A stretch of DNA of 64,000 nt from Mantis religiosa. Its lineage: Eukaryota; Arthropoda; Insecta; Mantodea; Mantidae. The stretch is from NCBI GenBank assembly GCA_030765055.1, contig CM060953.1:66816281-66880280 (forward strand), in the 5' to 3' direction. The notes beneath the pieces are model-generated. The model was not told the DNA's origin. It was given only the letters and a program-made list of their open reading frames with translations, and did no database searches. Shown in pieces: positions 13,995-26,045 of the stretch (positions are counted from its first letter, which is position 1; each line of letters starts with the position of its first letter). Position numbers and translations under genes: made by a program.

Positions 13995-14520
13995 GGGATC
14001 TCGAACAATTAAGTGCGAGGATCTACTCCCATTAGTCCTGGACCCGTAGGACCAGAACCCGGGCCTCTCGGTTTTTTTTTTACCGTATGACAGTACCTAT
14101 TTTATAAACTGCCCTCCCCCCCGCTGCACACGGCAGACAGGACGGAAGTGGATACGCCACTTACGCGCCGGTCCTTAATGAACCGGCTACCAAATAACTT
14201 TGGTAGGGCCGCCGGTGATCTAGCACACCAGCTTCTAGTTCTGCAGGCTAGTACCCGGGACTTATGAGCAACCCTCTACCCCCTCCGGGCGGCCGTAGCC
14301 TGGCCAGAGGTACCCAATTTCCCGTGGGTGGCGGGAACACACTGCCCCCTCGAGACCAACCCAATCCAAACAGCTCCCAGAGGGAGGGGCTCGAATGTTC
14401 GGTCCGAGGTTCCTCTAGTAACGTCAGAGGTACCACGAGTGCTAAGGGTTCGCAGCGCCCGCACCTTGGCAGCTGAAAGGGACGAATCCTCTCCCCTACG
14501 GGAGGGATCTCGAACAATTA
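13995..14520 (+). repeat. GC-rich repeat, family I, copy 1, flanked by 17-bp direct repeats
   Basis: The insert (14012-14503) is much richer in GC than its surroundings. It is bounded by 'gggatctcgaacaatta' at 13995-14011 and again at 14504-14520, as a target duplication would be. The insert is homologous in inverted orientation to 27415-27965. Shared blocks include 'cctggacccgtagg', 'gatacgccacttacgcgc', 'aggggctcgaatgttcgg' and 'ggtaccacgagtgct'. I do not recognise the family. Open stretches within it are short and differ between copies. Confidence 0.65.
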
Positions 14521-17500
14521 GAAAGTCATACCAATTCTGATCTGTCGATCCTGGGAATAAACGAGATACTCCCGAAAAGATAGAAAAGGGACTCCAGCAG
14601 TCTCGCCAAATGACACAGCGCCACAATTCCACCGTTCTTCCACAACATACCAACACCGGCACCTGGTATTACAATTCGGAAACACATAAGATCAAGCACA
14701 CGAAAGAAAACGGACAGGAATTCATTGTAGAAGGGAACCACTCCATTTTTCACCTACCAACAGGGAGAAATATACGGAATTTAATACAGCTTGTGTATTA
14801 ATAATTACTCAAGGGCTATGTTCCTCTGGATTACTTTGACTAACATTAGTTATTAGCGCTTATTAATTAATAAAACCTTGTTAAATTTAATACAAAGCAA
14901 TTAAAATTATTATCAATTATTTTAAATTATTTTAAATTATAATTAGCTTAAACATTCTAAGTGTTTCTTCAAAATCCTTGGTAGCTGATCCACGTGGAGA
15001 CGACACGCAGCACAGTAATTTTTCTTGAACTAAAACTTACGTTACAGCCCCTTTAACATTTCCAAATTCAGCGCAGTGAACACTGCAGTAAAACAATGCC
15101 AAATTTATGTGATTAATCTATAGCAGTGTCCTTTGCAAAACTGTATAGTCACACTGCGAAGGCTTCTTCCCTTACGGTGCCAGGAAACCTTAGATGGTGT
15201 TGGCAGATCTTGGCAAGTATGCGGAGGAATGCAGTATCTTTTTCATTTAACAGATAACTTTCTTGACTACAGTATTAGACTTAGGCCTGCTTTAGTGCTA
15301 AGAAATATTAATCTAAGAAACAAGTATTACTGAATAATCAAAGCAGATATTGATTTTAACATGGCAAAAACCCAAAACCTAAAACCCAAGTACCTTTTTT
15401 TAAAAAACTTTTTACTTGTCATGAGTAGGTTTGGTTGCAAAGTTTGCCAGGCAATTACTATTAGGTAATTCCTGAATTAACCATTTTAAAATACAGATTA
15501 AAGTCATTTCATACAAAATTGCTTTTCATAAATTTGTACTTAACATTTATTATGTATGTTCCTTATTTAGCTAGAAAACAAATAACTAAGAAATATGCTT
15601 TTAAGTTGAATTAAAAACAATTTTTGTTCGATTGTCAGTTTCAGCTTTACAATAATTTACCATAGGTATTCGTGTACTTATAAAAATTAGGTGAGCTTGC
15701 TGGCCTAAGAATTCCTTTACACTAATAACTACATAGCAAATTTTAGTAGCATGCTTTGGAAAAGCAATTACCAAAGTTTTATTCTGATAACTTAAGAATT
15801 GCACATTTATAGAAATAATTACATTGCCATATGCTGGCCCTCAACTTCAATAATCTTTCCGTTCACTGCGTATCGACAAGCCTAAAGAAATCACAAAGCA
15901 TTGAACGCTTCGAGCAACTAATCACGGATATCTCGGAAATAGCTTGTGACAAAAAGTTATAGGAAACAAATTATGCATTTTAAAGAGTTAGACACGTTGC
16001 TCTATTATTTATCGCTTAGCCTTAACCCTTCGTTACTCACGAAGGTGACAGGTGTCAGTATTTTCTTCCATTCCTGCAGTTTTAAGAAGAAAAGTACAGG
16101 TATGTGGGTTCAGGTAGCTTCTAAGGAATGTATAAAATACAACATATCTTTGTTCTAGTTCTGTAGTTACTCTAGCAGGCCGTCTAGCTGGAGTTTTCGC
16201 TCCTATATGATTTGACCTTTTACGTCACTGTTTTTGCTGTGTTGGCAAACTTCCCTTATACATTTGATTCCCTATATTGCAATTTAAGCAATGCCCAACC
16301 TGTTCTGTTGTTTTCTACAGCGCATTACTGACCCTAAAACTAAAGAAAAAAGCCAAAAATAACATTTTACAACATGAAAAAGGTAGGAGTTGATTAGGTG
16401 GATCTACAGTGTAGAAAAATGATGTTTCAAGAAAACCAAAACCTGGACTATAGTTGTGTTTTGTAACTCGCTAAATATAGCTGCAATCAACACCGTTTTC
16501 ACTTACAAAACCCAAGAGAAAAATGCCAAGGGAATAAAGAGAGCAGATTTCCTTTCTAACATTTACGGGGAAGTTATATAACCGCAGATTGAACGTAGGT
16601 CTACAATTTCATAAATTCCTGCAAAGATTGCAAGACGTAATATCTTGTTTCATAACCAATTGTAGAAGAATGTAAACAAAGAAAGCATCCGGGGACCTTG
16701 TTATGAAAGTGGTACATAAGTCAGCCAGAAAATGGTGTACAAAGTGTTCTAAACGAGTTTCTCGCTTTAGCAATTTGGGAGACGTGCGTTATTTGCTTAC
16801 AAATGACTGAATTGTGTCTGATGAACGCCAGAACAAATTACCTGGAGTTGGGTGAAATACGAGTGGGTGGATATGTAATAACAATAGACGATATCTGGGA
16901 GGGTACAGAAAATTGGTGTAGTGAGGTATATTTCTAAATAGAGCAATACTAATGTGAAGATATGCTATGCTGAAACTGAAAATCTTAAGTAGGCATACAT
17001 AATTAATCTTACAAACATATATTTATACATTATTCTGAAAAATGAGTTTTATGTTTTGCAAATTCGTATATGTATATATCTAGAATAAGCTTCAGTATGG
17101 TCCACAAGACCATCTGTATTCGAAAAATGAACTTTAAATCAAGAATGTAAATTGGGGGGACACACATCTCCCATACATTACAGTAATTCAGCAAATACTG
17201 AAAGGTATCTAAATATACATTATACCAAATTCTGCCCGGGTGAAAAGTACCTCATAGCCTATTTCCAGAAAATTTAACTTATAGTTATACTAGTAATGTA
17301 AGTACTTTATGATGCTTAAAAAAATAGAAATAATTTTGAGAGATCTAAAATAAGAAACCTTCATGTACATTTTTTTAAAACCCTCATGTCTCATCTTTGG
17401 AAGATATCTCTTAACTTACATGATTTTTCATTTCTTAACTGTGCTGTTCACTCTCGCACACAAATACACACATACACTCCGTGAAGATAAGGTAAGAAAA

Positions 17501-18740
17501 GCTACTACTTCATTGCATGTACAAGTTAGTAAGCTTCTTAGAAACCAATTTAGCTTATAAAACCTATTTTCATATTTATTTAAAAATTTACAGGTTTGTC
17601 CTTAAGTGATATGAATTCTTCCGTTTTAACAATCCTGTTTACCATACAAGGAAATCAACCAAAATGTTACTAATATAAGCAAGAAACCTATGAAGGATTA
17701 CTAATGATTCTAAAATATTCTTATTTTCCTCATAACTAGATAACAATAACTGCTGATCGTGATACATTGCACATTAACTACCATAACTGCGTTAAGTTGG
17801 TGGAATTTTGCAGGATATCTGGCAACAGTGTGATGTTCACTCAGATACCCGCCTGATCATTTCAAACGAAGTGTTACGGTTCACGACAAGGATCAGAGGA
17901 CATGACATGTGTCATTAAACCAATAACATGCATAAAATAGAGACTTCAATATAGTTATATAATAAATGTCCGAAACTTTTAAGACATGCTTTAGTACAGT
18001 TTGCTTGAAATACACCAACACAAGCAAACTTTTAATTTATAACCTAAAAGAATGGTTAATAATTTGAAATTATTTTAAACGTCCATTTTCCGACTGATAA
18101 GTGTTGCCTGACTAGTATATTGATTATCAGAATGGGAACGATCTGTTCCCATTTCATTATAATTATGAGAACATAATGAATTAACACTAACTCGCATTCG
18201 GTTCTAAGGAGTATATCACAGAACATTTTTCCCCTGAATTTTCCTGTTCACATTTCCTTATGTTTTGTAGTTAAGGATCAGGCGAGTGGATAGCGATAGT
18301 TTACTATAGGGAATCACGGAGTTCGGTGGTGTGACAGGCTTTCACAGAGATCACTCCGTGGGGAAAGTACTTGATCTTGGCGGCGTAAGTATGTAATAGC
18401 TGAAAACGTTAGGGATACCACCTGAGTCCAAGCCTTCCATCACAAATGTAGTTGCCTGTGCCCTTCGTGTCATCCCTTCCTTGTTCAATGAGGCTTCATA
18501 TGAACTAAATACCGAAATCTCCTTTGTTTTCTGATAACTATATAACCTTTATGGCGATTCTCCTTGTTTGCTATGTGAATCTTGAAACGGATTATTAATT
18601 ATCATTATCATTAATTTTCCTGTCTCTCATGCCCTCTCATCTTAGGGCTGCAGGTTCATGCACAGCGAACGTTGGTGTGCAGCGCAGGCGCTTGATGTGT
18701 TTTTGAGAAGAAAGCTGACTTAACCCAGGTTTCATACCTC
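14521..18740. other. Long AT-rich stretch without recognisable features
   Basis: No open frame above about 75 codons, no SINE heads and no transposase motifs. It contains runs of 'aaattatttt' type at 14895-14945 and a short hairpin 'atgggaacgatctgttccca' near 18132. It could be single-copy intergenic or intronic DNA, or old repeats beyond recognition. Confidence 0.4.
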
Positions 18741-18754
18741 CTTGGAGTTAGGAG

Positions 18755-18768
18755 TCATATAAAAGGAA
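18755..18768 (+). promoter_or_regulatory. TATA-box-like motif
   Basis: 'catataaaaggaaa' matches a strong TATA box (TATAAAAGG). It lies in a 400-bp segment of more balanced composition (18640-19075), but no open frame follows. It could be a promoter, part of a solo LTR, or chance. Confidence 0.2.
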
Positions 18769-19079
18769 AGCTCTCGCTTATTTACTTCATATCTATCTAC
18801 CAAGAGTTGTTGGTCTCAAAATTCAATTAAAATTCAGTTCAAATCAAAATAAATCTTTCAACGCCAGGGTGCTAGAGATAGCATTCTATCCTCTAGAGGA
18901 ATCAATAAACTACCTCATATTCAATCCACCATCCTAAAAGAAAAACAGCCATCCTAACACATCCCGAAAAGAAAATCCTATCTGTGGTTAAACCCTATCC
19001 TGGGTGGGCACACAGCAACAATCTTCAGGCTAACACAAGCCTGCCAGTACCTGCGAGCGAGCGAGTGAGTATACTTCAT

Positions 19080-19826
19080 ATCTGTACTTTCAGCGGTTAA
19101 TAGAGGTGATATCAAAGAAACGCTCTGTTTGGATAAAGAATTTTAGAACGTATGAGATCAATACGTTGTGTCTACTACAATAAGATCTGTTCGAATTACT
19201 TGCTTCACTTGATTCAAAAGAAGGTCTAGACCTAGCCGCAGTGCTGCAGTCCTCTTCCGTTTATACTCTAAACTAAATCAAATGCTATCGGTTTTGCAAA
19301 TACATTGATAAAATAAGAAAAGGTTAAGAATTACATTATACTACAGCAACCGAATATAAAAACTAACTTAATCATGCACAGAATAATGGATCGGTAGTGT
19401 AATCTATGACGATATTCAGTTAAACATAATACACAAGGAGTTTTGTACTTTAATATTTCAACAAGTTTAACCTTGAAACGTGGGCCTCCAATAAAAAGAA
19501 AAGTCTGTTGTGGATATGCAGCAGTTTGCTCCAGGCCAGAAAATTAAACATCGCATCAATAAGGTTTAGAGTAATGTCATTTTCAGGCATATGGCAATCA
19601 AGATCCGCAAGTCTTGTTAAAATGAATATAAAACAGTTGGTCGTTGAAAGACGGTCAACGTGTTATCTGGATTAATTCTTTAAGGATCAGATGTTCTAAT
19701 TTCCTACATTTAGCACTTTGTAATATGGTGACAAGGTCTACTTTAACATCAGCAGTAAAATGCTACGAAGTGCTGAAGGGTCAGCAAAACCAGATTGTAT
19801 TCCATCTTGGTTGTGGTTAGCCATAA
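19080..19826. other. AT-rich DNA, nothing recognised
   Basis: No supported gene or repeat was seen before the 147-bp tandem duplication. Confidence 0.35.
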
Positions 19827-20120
19827 GAGATACTACCAGACCAAAACCGAAAGAAAAAGATTTGACCAGAATCAATCCAAAAATAGGAAACTAATCAGAA
19901 CTAGAATATCGTATATTACTGACAAAATATTGCATCATAGTGAGTCTAAAGTACGATGACACTTTTCCCACCAAAGATACTACCAGACCAAAACCGAAAG
20001 AAAAAGATTTGACCAGAATCAATCCAAAAATAGGAAACTAATCAGAACTAGAATATCGTATATTACTGACAAAATATTGCATCATAGTGAGTCTAAAGTA
20101 CGATGACACTTTTCCCACCA
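19827..20120. repeat. Exact tandem duplication of 147 bp
   Basis: Unit 1 is 19827-19973 and unit 2 is 19974-20120. Apart from one base at the very start, the two units read identically throughout, including 'accagaccaaaaccgaaag' and 'gtacgatgacacttttccca'. Such identity in AT-rich non-coding DNA points to a very recent duplication or an assembly error. Confidence 0.95.
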
Positions 20121-20387
20121 GTCACAAGTTTCCAGTAGAAGCATGCAAATCCATGTAAAATTCCCAGGTTATAATATGAGCGTCCAAATGTTGCATCCGT
20201 TGTGTCGCATATTGCATATACTGACAGGCGTGCAACATATGTCACAGACGGAGCAAAGGTATTGATTAGTTTAACTAATTTAATCAGCAGCCCTAAGAAC
20301 TGTACATAAAGCCAAACAATTATTACAACACAGAATGCAAAACAAGAGCGAACAAGCCCATCTGTGCAGAGTGTTGGTTCCGTGTTT

Positions 20388-20566
20388 GCCTTACACTCGA
20401 GAAGTCCCGAGTTTGAATCTCGCTTAGAGGAGCTGCCAAGTAAGGTTTTCACCGGGATTTTCTGTTATCCTGAAAAATAAAGCTCTATGTGTTCTGGGCT
20501 TATTGGAGCATCATTTCACCCATTTTATTTATCCCACGATATCCCCTAACCGGTTAGAGGACATTA
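20388..20566 (+). repeat. tRNA-derived SINE, family A, old copy
   Basis: The B box (gagtttgaatctcgc) is kept. The body is recognisable but altered ('gttatcctgaaaaataaagc', 'gcatcatttcaccca'), and it ends with 'ttagaggacatta'. The A-box head is lost or unrecognisable. Confidence 0.75.
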
Positions 20567-20569
20567 CAC

Positions 20570-22590
20570 CTGAAAAAGAACCAAATGATATTACAAGGGA
20601 TGGATATCTTACAAGATTTACTTTGACGTCCCTGCCTATAGTACAGTAACAGTTCAATTTCGTTTCCTTCTGTGCTGGCTGTAATGCTTAGAAACTCTTA
20701 AGCATATAACAGCGGCATTCGCCTGATTTACATTGGTTATACGCAGAATTAATGTATAACTCATTTCAAAGTGTCTCATGCCATGTTCTATGACGTCACT
20801 TGTCTAGTCGCTGAGCCTAGAATTCAATCTGCCTAGTACTTCCGCAGACACGTAAGACGCGAGTGTCGGAGAAGTTGCCTACTGTCCGGCCGTTATATCT
20901 CCGGCTCTGACGTTTTGCGACTGTAAAAGGTGGAAGGGGAAACCTAATAGTACCAACATACAGTAATGAGCAATTGTAAACATATCCTCGAAATTATCTT
21001 TAGAATGAAAATATAGGACTATATTAACTTTAAAACACTGAAATACAATTTACAATTTCATCATAATGCAAGATATTTATTACAACACCACTCTATTCCA
21101 ATATTTCTTTCACACACACACACTAACTGCATCTGTTGGTAGTACTGGGAGTCTCTACATCCGGTGTCGTGGTCAGGAAGCTAAAACTGTCTGCTAGCGC
21201 CAATCAGCATTGTCGCTGGTAGGCGTGGCTCCCGAACCCAACACCGTGTTGCCAGCTTAAATTTGTTTGAGCCACGTGGCCTAATAGCGGCTGCGCTGGT
21301 GAACTTCCTTTGGTATATTTTTCGTGCGTGAATTCCGATGTTTAGTGTTCGTAAGTCCTATTATTATCGCTATTATAATAATATGGCTACTGGTTCGTGA
21401 AATATGCAAATACATGAAATATTTAAAATACGCATTGTTCCTCTGCTTGAAATACCCGCTAAAGAACTGGCAACAGCCAGCTTCCCCCTCTCGAGAAATG
21501 TCAGAGCCGGAGATAGAACGGCCGAGGTATAGAAAGCTGAAGTTTAATGAACATGAGAACCTTGCATTAAACGACACATGGCAGCCCGTAAGGTATGTAT
21601 CCTACCAGAACCGCATTCGTGCTATGTCTGTTCTTTATCGAAGGACCGTGAAAGCTATAAGTGGGGTATTATATGTATAATTCAACATAAGTGTTTCAGC
21701 AGAGTCTGTTGCGTTTCCCTTGTGAATAAACACAAATCATTATTTAGGTCGAATAAATGTCCGTTGGTAGGGTTATGCAAGAATGTTTAACACATTTGAT
21801 TGTTTATTATATTGTACGATTTTAGGAATGGCACTGCGGGCCTACGATATTCGTCTTAGTTTTACGATTATTATCGTTATAATATTAATACTTTACTAAG
21901 TGACGTCGTGCTTGTTAGGCAACTTCTCCACCACACTTGAGCTACGTCCCCCCCTTACAGCTGACACTAAAGATTGAATGAAAACATCATGACACACTTT
22001 AAAATTTGCAAGCCATATCTTCAGCCGTTATTGAAAAATTAATCTTTTGTAAAATTGTAATCGCTAATTCCGAACTTAATCAAATGCTTCTCAAAATATA
22101 ATTATAGTATCACAGAGGTAATTAAAATGCCTTCTTGGTTATATCGAGCATAGAATTTAGATATTTAACAGTAATACCAACTTATAGGGCAAGTTTGTGG
22201 AAGCTTTCAACGTTTTCTATGAAGTAGTGCATATTTATGTTATAAAGTGACGATACTTTGCCAATTTTGCACTTTCCAACATTTAAGTATTAAAAGTATT
22301 ACATTCCACTCAAAGTTGATACTGTTTTCAGTATTAGTATACTATGTTTGAAGGTCCACCGAATCAAACCAGATGTTTAAAAAAGGGTCAGTGTGTTTTT
22401 TTGAACAACTTAAGTCAAAATTAACAAGTCAGTTAAATGTCAACTGGTATTTAAATTCAGTATGTGCCAAAGGTGGGAACGAAGATTAAAAAAAAGACCA
22501 ATGCCACCCTTTACAAGAAACATTCTGAAATATTTTTTTACTGAAAATGTTTCTATTTTTATTAAAAGACGTATATTAAAGTCCTTTCAA
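20570..22590. other. No confident gene; GC-richer island at 20.8-21.6 kb
   Basis: From about 20780 to 21600 the composition is more balanced, with CpG-containing words. A 13-bp inverted repeat ('ggagaagttgcct' near 20877 and 'aggcaacttctcc' near 21917) with weaker matches outside it frames this island. One exon-like open frame lies within. The flanks are AT-rich and featureless. Confidence 0.35.
21303..21592 (+). other. Candidate first coding exon, unknown protein
   Basis: One frame is open from 21303, with in-frame ATGs at 21414 and 21486, and runs into 'cccgtaag|gtatgt', a strong 5' splice-site sequence near 21592. From the first ATG it reads MKYLKYALFLCLKYPLKNW, a short hydrophobic stretch, then a polar part with EPEIERPRYRKLKFNEHENL. 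Upstream sequence has promoter-like composition but no clear TATA box. I do not recognise the protein and see no second exon, so chance is a serious alternative. Confidence 0.2.
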
Positions 22591-22599
22591 TGTAAATGA

Positions 22600-22960
22600 A
22601 ATTAATGTCTTGATTTTTCTGGACATTTCTCAAATATATTGATTCTGATAACTTCTGTGTAATTAGTAAAGCGTAAGAGATAGACAACAATGAAATTTTC
22701 GTCAGTTAAAACATTTATTATATGTCCCTGTTTTGTGAAGTTAAACATATATAGGATATTCCTGCTTTTGTTCGAATTTTCCAATACATTCCTTGAAAGA
22801 AAACTGCTTATTGTGAAGTCGTCACATAGCAACGAGGTCCTTTAAGCTTTGACTATCATTTAAAATTTCATATCTCCCTTCAACCTACAAGAAAATAAAA
22901 ACGAAGTCCAACGTAGCAAGAATACAAGGTTCAAGAGTAGAAATGCTATCAGGGGCTTCT
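22600..22960 (+). repeat. Family H repeat copy
   Basis: It shares, in order, 'tatgtccctgttttgtgaag', 'gaattttccaa', 'cacatagcaacga', 'ttttgactatca'-like and 'cttcaacctacaagaaaata' with the split copy at 24560-25335 and with 23580-23740. It is old and non-coding. Confidence 0.55.
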
Positions 22961-23579
22961 ACATTTTCCCCATTAAATAAACGAGACAAAATAACAAGCT
23001 TTGAGAGTCCAGGGTTCTTATTCAGCACATATCAGTGATTAAAGCACTGTCAACATAAATCCACGTTTTCAGTTCTGATGATAATAAAGACACTCGCTGA
23101 CATGAATGACTTATGTACATGCAACTGACTCAAGTTCCTAAGATTTTCCTTTCTCTTTCTCAAACTTGTAAAACTAGCAATTGTTGCCCGTATCGAACAC
23201 ATGCACTTTAGATTTGAATGCTTTTAATTAGCATTCATCATGGCCGCAGTTAACAGTTCGTGTATTTACTGTGACGAAGAAACAAAGCAACAACGCGAGC
23301 AGATGGACAACCATAGGAGGAACAATGTATAGGATTGACAACAATGGGAGAGAACCACAATAATAAAACTTGCAATTTGTTTTTGCTTTGGAACAAGAGG
23401 GAATTAAAATGATAATGTATAATAGTAAAATGAGAAATGACATTATGGTATCAAATATGTATCATAGCTCAAAGTATATAATTCAATACTTTGGAAATAT
23501 GTTCCTATCAGTGTAACTTGTCGACATTTTACTTTTTCTGTGGACTACATATACAGGAAAACAACACGTAATTACATAA

Positions 23580-24330
23580 ATTCATGACTCCAGTCATCAC
23601 AAAGCAACGGTTTCTGTAACCTTTTGACTATCAACCAAATATTAAACACATTTGCCTTAAATCTGCAAGAAAATAAAAAGGGGTATCTAAGTGTTTCTCA
23701 AGAGTAGAGAAAGCCATGTGAGTACAACGTGGTAATAATACGGAATAACACCGCTCCAAACTTGCTATTGTGTTTCAAAACATAAAACACTAACAATAAG
23801 ACTGAAATGTAGCATTTGCTTTTCCAATAAATTGAGGAAGGATTTATGTCGGGATAGCCCAAAGGGCCTTCCGATTCCAAAAATTGTTATAATCGCAAGC
23901 AGTGCTTCCCAATAGTAAGCCCAATCGAAGTGCAATGATTGAGCTTTAGGGACAAATCGTTCGCATAATGTTTGTTCAACACAAACTTCAACTCTCTTAA
24001 AGCAGTATTTGAAGACTTGTGTTTCACCTGTCAAGAAAACGAAATATCTACAAAGTGTAAACTCCTCGTAAAAACAAATACCACTCATTTTATACATTGC
24101 ACTTTGTCCTGCAGTATATGAATTTACAATTATTTGGCAAATTTTACCAGAGATATTATCGGGAAACCAATTATATTTCCAAAATTATACAACGTTTCCT
24201 ATGCTGCCATCTATGTATTTCATCTTAAGTTCAGGAACAAGACTGCCATCTTTAATAACTAGCGCCAAAATGTACCCTATAGGGCACATCTGGAACTACC
24301 ACATTCATTGGAATTGCGCTAATACTCTGT
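23580..24330 (+). repeat. Family H/K repeat copy
   Basis: The first 160 bp match family H ('gtcatcacaaagcaacg', 'tctgcaagaaaataaaaa'). From about 23810 the block matches 30940-31410 almost continuously: 'ggatttatg(t/c)cgggatagccca', 'aatcgaagtgcaatgatt', 'gaagacttttgtttcacc'-like, 'tatttggcaaat', 'tgctgccatctat' and 'actagcgccaaaatgta'. H and K may be two parts of one larger element. Confidence 0.65.
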
Positions 24331-24693
24331 AATATGTATCAGATGAATCTAAAAGAGGTAAAAGTTAAGTAGTTGTTGCATTCCTCCCATTAACAGCGAA
24401 ATACTAAGCTTCATCTAAACGATCCAAACGTCTCAGACATACGAAACTCGAGTAGTACTGGCCAATCAGAATGAAGCTAACTATCGCATTATTCGATGTA
24501 GTTACAAGAAAATAAATGATAACATAATATGAGAAAATGTTTATCTCGGTTAATAGGAAATTGTACTCATATAAATAAACATTTCTAAAATTATTTTGTA
24601 CAAACTCGTAGACCTCCAACGAGTAAATAATATCTTGTCAGCTAAATCACACATTATATGTCACTTTTCGGTGAAGTTAACCATTAAGAGGTA

Positions 24694-25126
24694 CGAAAAA
24701 GGGAATTTGTGAATTGTGTGAGGGACAAGAAAGCATAGTTCATTATGTAACAAAATGTGAGGAGGTTGCAATGTGGAGAAAAAGGGTTTGGGAGGAAAAA
24801 TGGGAGAAATTAGAGAAGAGGATAGTAGCTATAAAAATGTTAACGGGAAAGGAGGAAATGAAGGTAAGAAGTATTGGTGAATTCTTACAGAAACTAAAAG
24901 AAAAATGGACAAGATATGTAAAGAATATAAGAAAGGAAGATGATGTGGAAGAAAATGGACTAATTAAGTAACAAGGAGGTATGGAGGTTAAGAGCTACCT
25001 GGCAGAGCAGAAGACCAGGGTGTCATGTAAGCCAAGGTAGCAACAAGGTAAAGACAAATAAATGTAGCCAAAAGTTGTAAATTGTAAAATTTTGGAATAT
25101 GCAGAGTAAATAATTCAATTCAATTC
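24694..25126 (+). mobile_element. Non-LTR retrotransposon (LINE), 5'-truncated 3' end
   Basis: The block consists of the C-terminal end of a reverse-transcriptase ORF, a roughly 150-bp untranslated tail, and a terminal (aattc)3 microsatellite (25112-25126). Severe 5' truncation is typical of LINE insertion. It sits inside a family H copy. Confidence 0.75.
24700..24971 (+). pseudogene. LINE ORF2 C-terminal fragment
   Basis: The open frame carries a zinc-knuckle-like pattern at its start: Cys-x-x-Cys (CELCEG), then HYVTKCEE, as found after the reverse transcriptase domain of jockey-, R1- and RTE-like insect LINEs. A highly charged Lys/Glu-rich stretch follows (WRKRVWEEKWEKLEKRI) and ends at a stop at 24969. 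The catalytic reverse transcriptase and endonuclease parts are absent. No function remains. The clade cannot be fixed from this piece. Confidence 0.65.
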
Positions 25127-25335
25127 AAAAATATTCCTGTGCTTTGTTTGAATTTTCCAACATTTTCCTTAAATGAAAATTAGTTATTGTAAGGTCATCA
25201 CATAGCAACGACTTCTTAAACTTTTGACTATCACCTAAAACTAACATATTTCCCTTGAACCTGCAGAAAATGAAAAGGAATGTCTCATAGTTGTAGAATG
25301 TATTGTACAAGAACAGAAAAGTCATGCAAGTTTAA

Positions 25336-25925
25336 CCTATCACATTATTATTCAAATTTTGGTCAACATTCCTCTCTATCGAACGTATGCAATTAAAGCG
25401 GTCATCATCTACTTCAAGCATTAAATATCCAGAACCCTACTGCGTGCTACAAATGCGCATTTCATTTGTTTACCCACTGCTCTTTGGGACTTTCTATGTT
25501 TCATTTTCCTTAAAGAAAATCATTCTGAAGTCTGACAGTCGTGTCGGTGCAGTTCTCTTCAATTCCAGCCAACCTTCCATTGTTGGACAGTAAGATGTCA
25601 TTCTGCTTCAGTTGCTGTGAGAGATGCATTCAACTGTCGAGCGTGCACTGACTACAGTTCAGCGTTGTTGTCGGTGGAGTGTTGTGCTAGTGACGTAATG
25701 GCTATCATCTGCGTTTATAGGGCGGTGCGATTGTCTTCGTCGTTTGTGGTGATCTCTTCTTTAGTGGCCAGCCTGGGGCCGATATGCAGTACTTCTGAGT
25801 GAAGGTCCAAAATATTATCACACGATCGTCGAAGTCACGACAAAATCAGCTTCCAGGAAAGAAAGAGACAGATAGCGTCGAGGCGACGCCTATTCGTGTG
25901 ACGGATTGGCAATTGCTGAAGTAGT

Positions 25926-25930
<5 letters not shown>
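25336..25930. other. No gene recognised
   Basis: Short open stretches (up to 68 codons) lack motifs. GC content rises towards 25600-25800, ahead of the gypsy fragments. Confidence 0.35.

Positions 25931-26000
<70 letters not shown>
25931..26000. repeat. (GA)n microsatellite
   Basis: Thirty-five GA units directly left of the gypsy-derived block. The Leu/Ser-rich open frame on the minus strand is its artefact. Confidence 0.97.
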
Positions 26001-26004
<4 letters not shown>

Positions 26005-26045
26005 AAATGTCGGGGCAACTGCGTTGCCATCGTGGAAGACCGTGA

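Larger units (their letters stand above)
24560..25335 (+). repeat. Family H repeat copy split by a LINE 3' end
   Basis: The left part ends at about 24693 after 'acttttcggtgaagttaac'. The right part resumes at about 25127 with 'atattcctgtgctttgtttg'. In the unsplit copy at 22600-22960 these two parts are adjacent. The block between them is the LINE fragment. Confidence 0.6.

Noticed and set aside
14248..14753. Overlapping GC-rich open frames of 70-128 codons
   Set aside because: They appear on both strands, and the homologous repeat copy at 27.4 kb does not keep one frame. GC-rich DNA has few stops by chance.
18310..18365. Small structured RNA ('cacggagt' ... 'actccgtg')
   Set aside because: An 8-bp stem with a 30-nt loop is expected by chance, and no snRNA motif was recognised.
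20093..20452. 119-codon minus-strand frame
   Set aside because: It overlaps the 147-bp duplication and the SINE B box. The sequence has no motif.
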